A stretch of 64,000 nt of DNA from an uncultured Gammaproteobacteria bacterium (lineage in GTDB: Bacteria; Pseudomonadota; Gammaproteobacteria; Arenicellales; JAANXG01). Position numbers and translations under genes: made by a program. Location of the stretch: assembly GCA_947259705.1 (NCBI GenBank), contig CAMYNL010000011.1, forward strand, positions 23,292-87,291, written 5' to 3'. Of the stretch, positions 61,859-64,000 are shown piece after piece. The number at the start of each line of letters is the position of its first letter. The first letter of the stretch is position 1. The notes beneath the pieces were generated by a model. The model saw only the letters and a program-made list of their open reading frames with translations, was not told where the DNA came from and ran no database searches.

Positions 61859-63202
61859 TTAGTTCCGGCTTTTCACCAGCTGCCGTAGCTTGTCGTTGAC
61901 ATCCGCCAGCTGGGCCTCGATGTACTGGTAATAGGCCCGCCGCACCTTGGAACGTTCGTCCGTTTCGTTGACCTGGTCCCACGTGGGGGGACGCTTGCGC
62001 AGCGCCTCCTGGTAACGGTCCCGATAGTACAGCAGGTTATCCTCCACGTCGGTATAACGGAAGTCGTCGAACATCTTGCGGATGCGCCCGCTTTTAGGCC
62101 GGAACATCGGCGCCTCCAGCACGAAGATCTGGTGGCGCACGTCGTACAACGTGTTGTTCAGGTGCACCGGTATGTATTCCAGCAGCGCCCCGTGCCGGGT
62201 GGGCAGCCAGCCATAGCGCATCAAAGCCTTGCGCATGTATTCGTCGTCGTACACGTACTCGAAGCTCTCCACCTTGAATCGGTTGGAGCGGTTCACCAGG
62301 TCTGAAAACTCGTTGGCGGGCACGGCCAGGTGGAATATCTGCAGCAGCTTGATCTGGTTGATGGATTTAGGAGCCCAGACGCCGCCGGCCGCCAGGGCGT
62401 TGCGCAGGGTATGCACGCAGTTGTCGCTGTAGCCGCTCCAGTTGTAGGTAGCTTCGCCCCTGGCGTACTCGTCGTTGAGGCCGTTGAGGTAATCGACGAC
62501 GCCCCGCAATACCGGCTCGGAGACGGGCAGATTGGCACAGAAGGCGTTGCGGCCGAAATTGAGCGCAAAGTCGGTGCCCAGCGTCTCCGACGCTAGGAAC
62601 AGTTCGACCGCCTCCAGGTCGTCTTTCGGGGGTTTGTATTGTTCATGAACCGTAATGCCTTCGAATATGTCGTCGTCCGCCGCGGACTGGATGGTGGCGC
62701 GGACCGTCTCCTCAGTGACGAATTCCGCGGGCTTGAGATTGCCGCTGAAAAACAACTCCTTGCCGGGCGTCGCCATCCAATTTACGTTTTTGAAGGTCTT
62801 GTTAACGCTTACGCCGACCCCGGTATGCTGCGATCCGGCATCACATAGCTTCAGCCGCGGGTATCCCGCCGAGTCGTCCTTGCAGGCGCCCTTGAGGTAC
62901 ATGACGGCATGCCCCGGGCTGCCGCCGGTCGCCGCAAACTTGGCGCGGATCTGGCTGACCGCGCAGAGCTGTATATACTGGGGATAAAGTTCGTCGTACT
63001 CGGCCCCCGGCTGTTGAGGGGGATGGTATTCGTCCGACAGGGAGGCGCAGGCGGAGGCCAGCATGGCGGCGGCACTCGCCGCGATGAGACGCAGCAATGC
63101 CCGCGTACGCCCCTCGACGCCGATGGGTGAATGCACTTTCATCGCGGAGACTTTTGCGCGAAGAAAGGGATGGTGAACCCAGGGTGCAGTGGTTGACGAC
63201 AT
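61859..63202 (-). CDS. Lipoprotein with a DUF4105/papain-like His...Asn-Cys pattern
   Basis: A 447-residue lipoprotein. The lipobox is LASAC (Cys52). A GGSPGHAVMYLKGAC block (His98) and a YNWSGYSDNCVHTLRNAL block (Asn261-Cys262) recall the His and N-C pair of DUF4105/NlpC-type envelope proteins, so a papain-like hydrolase or acyltransferase is possible; this is inference. The C-terminal 100 residues are rich in Arg/Tyr/Asp helices. ATG 63202 has GGAG 9 bases upstream; ATG 63142 would shorten the signal to a more standard length. It is divergent from nothing adjacent and convergent with the barrel protein. Confidence 0.6.
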   Translation of the reverse strand: MSSTTAPWVHHPFLRAKVSAMKVHSPIGVEGRTRALLRLIAASAAAMLASACASLSDEYHPPQQPGAEYDELYPQYIQLCAVSQIRAKFAATGGSPGHAVMYLKGACKDDSAGYPRLKLCDAGSQHTGVGVSVNKTFKNVNWMATPGKELFFSGNLKPAEFVTEETVRATIQSAADDDIFEGITVHEQYKPPKDDLEAVELFLASETLGTDFALNFGRNAFCANLPVSEPVLRGVVDYLNGLNDEYARGEATYNWSGYSDNCVHTLRNALAAGGVWAPKSINQIKLLQIFHLAVPANEFSDLVNRSNRFKVESFEYVYDDEYMRKALMRYGWLPTRHGALLEYIPVHLNNTLYDVRHQIFVLEAPMFRPKSGRIRKMFDDFRYTDVEDNLLYYRDRYQEALRKRPPTWDQVNETDERSKVRRAYYQYIEAQLADVNDKLRQLVKSRN

Positions 63203-63218
63203 GCGAATGTACTCCGGT

Positions 63219-63646
63219 TCATTGATCAGTGGTCAGTCCTGTCGCCCCCATGATCTCGATGACCCGAGACTGGTGCTTGTCGACGAGATCGTTTCGCATC
63301 TGCTCGATCCGGGCCGCCGTTGCCGGGCCCCGCTCGGGCGATGACTCGTACTCGTGCTTCAGGCGGTTGATCTTTTCCCCTCCTCGAACAGGTCCTTTTG
63401 AATGCCGCGCAGTTCCGTGATCGTCGGAGAGTCCTTTTCCACGCCCTGGGCCTGCAGCTGATCTATGATCCAGGTCACGTAGTTGCTGTATTGACTCTGA
63501 TACTGGCGATAATACTTCACCGGGCCGGCATTCCGGAAATAGGGCTTGGTAACCCGAGGCACATTGTCGTCGAAAGCTCCAAGCGCGGTTTTTGTTCGCC
63601 CCGGCAGACGTAGGTTCTTCCAAGAGTGCGTGGCCAAAGATGACAA
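63219..63646 (-). pseudogene. Frameshifted small protein, unknown function
   Basis: Two minus-strand frames join into one protein. The first gives FDDNVPRVTKPYFRNAG, VKYYRQYQSQYSNYVTWIID, GVEKDSPTITELRGIQKDLF; the second continues EKINRLKHEYESSPERG, IEQMRNDLVDKHQSRVIEI and a proper end at 63219. The break is in the run of four C and four T at 63373-63380 (GGGGAAAA on the coding strand), where one base seems missing. It is 16 bases ahead of the lipoprotein gene. The start is only a TTG, so the N-terminus may also be damaged. Pseudogene or assembly error. Confidence 0.5.
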
Positions 63647-63939
63647 TGCTGATGGCCCCAGAGGGCATTGGCGTCCTAGCAGTGGGCGGTAAAGTCACCT
63701 GAGACCGAGATCGCGGACGTGGATAGTAATTATACTGTTTGACAGCAGACCCGCAAAGCAGTACGCCTCGCAACTCGCTGCGCAGTACTGCCATTAAGTT
63801 AACTGGGGTTCGGCGACAATAGTTGGATGAAATTATCAAACAAACTGTATAAACGTCACCGATTTCACCGGAAATCATTCAATATGCGGTCTGGCTTTAC
63901 TATCGTGTGCCGCAGAGGCGCACAAGGGATGGAAGTAGG

Positions 63940-64000
63940 ATGCGTCCATCCGTTTTGTGTCAAAGCTGTAGGGAAGATGACGGTAGGCCCGTCGATGTCG
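63940..64000 (+). CDS. Possible start of a gene, truncated by the window end
   Basis: An ATG at 63940, preceded by GGAAGTAGG, opens a frame that stays open to the edge: 20 residues beginning MRPSVLCQSCREDDGRP. The CxxC pair suggests a zinc-ribbon start. Too short to be sure; it could be chance. Confidence 0.25.
   Translation, partial: MRPSVLCQSCREDDGRPVDV

Noticed and set aside
1..64000. tRNA, rRNA and CRISPR arrays
   Set aside because: No cloverleaf-like sequence, rRNA segment or regularly spaced repeat was recognised on either strand by eye.

Overview
The window is GC-rich chromosomal DNA from a proteobacterium, most likely a gammaproteobacterium. The signs are a homodimeric-type pyruvate dehydrogenase E1 (aceE), E. 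coli-like MogA, IorA/IorB-type molybdenum hydroxylase, an RND pump, PilZ and FHA proteins, outer-membrane and lipoprotein genes, and probable FNR-type sites. The species cannot be named from the sequence. Metabolism looks mixed: aerobic or facultative respiration (PDH, cytochromes c, PQQ-type dehydrogenase) beside oxygen-sensitive ferredoxin chemistry and a sodium-pumping decarboxylase.

Layout. 1-3.6 kb: lipid-modifying genes (lysophospholipid acyltransferase fragment, acyl carrier protein, fatty-acyl-AMP ligase, cyclopropane-synthase-like methyltransferase). 3.9-12.9 kb: mostly single genes (mogA, exported methyltransferase, frameshifted secreted NADP-type oxidoreductase, membrane hydroxylase, PilZ, SDR, M23 peptidase, VOC, methylisocitrate-lyase-like enzyme, NamZ-like hydrolase). 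13.0-17.1 kb: RND adaptor and pump behind a perfect 14-bp inverted repeat. 17.3-20.9 kb: four-gene Na+-translocating acyl-CoA decarboxylase. 21.7-31 kb: Sel1 protein, giant AsmA-like protein, CDF metal exporter with a propeller-like partner, FHA protein, small secreted protein. 31.5-38.5 kb: aceE-aceF-lpdA-lipA operon whose E3 carries two lipoyl domains. 38.6-44.3 kb: 7TM/inactive transglutaminase, Hsp20, molybdenum hydroxylase pair, Rap1a/Tai-like protein. 44.4-48.2 kb: small cytochromes c flanking an AT-rich, probably imported segment (glycosyltransferase-like membrane protein, start-less VOC gene, IS3 remnant). 48.3-49.6 kb: PQQ-type dehydrogenase. 50.1-56.2 kb: five-gene operon coupling an amino-acid dehydrogenase, a 2-oxoacid:ferredoxin oxidoreductase and an acyl-CoA ligase, with a good class II FNR promoter. 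56.4-64 kb: small monooxygenase-like protein, phosphoesterase, isopropylmalate-synthase-family enzyme, universal stress protein, envelope proteins and a frameshifted gene.

Working together. PDH, its lipoyl domains and LipA form one self-contained module. The FNR-linked operon would interconvert an amino acid, its 2-oxoacid and an acyl-CoA, and with an AMP-forming ligase it may run from free acid toward amino acid in anoxia. The decarboxylase would turn a C4 acyl-CoA, probably methylmalonyl-CoA, into a sodium gradient. No tRNA, rRNA, CRISPR array or complete insertion sequence was recognised.
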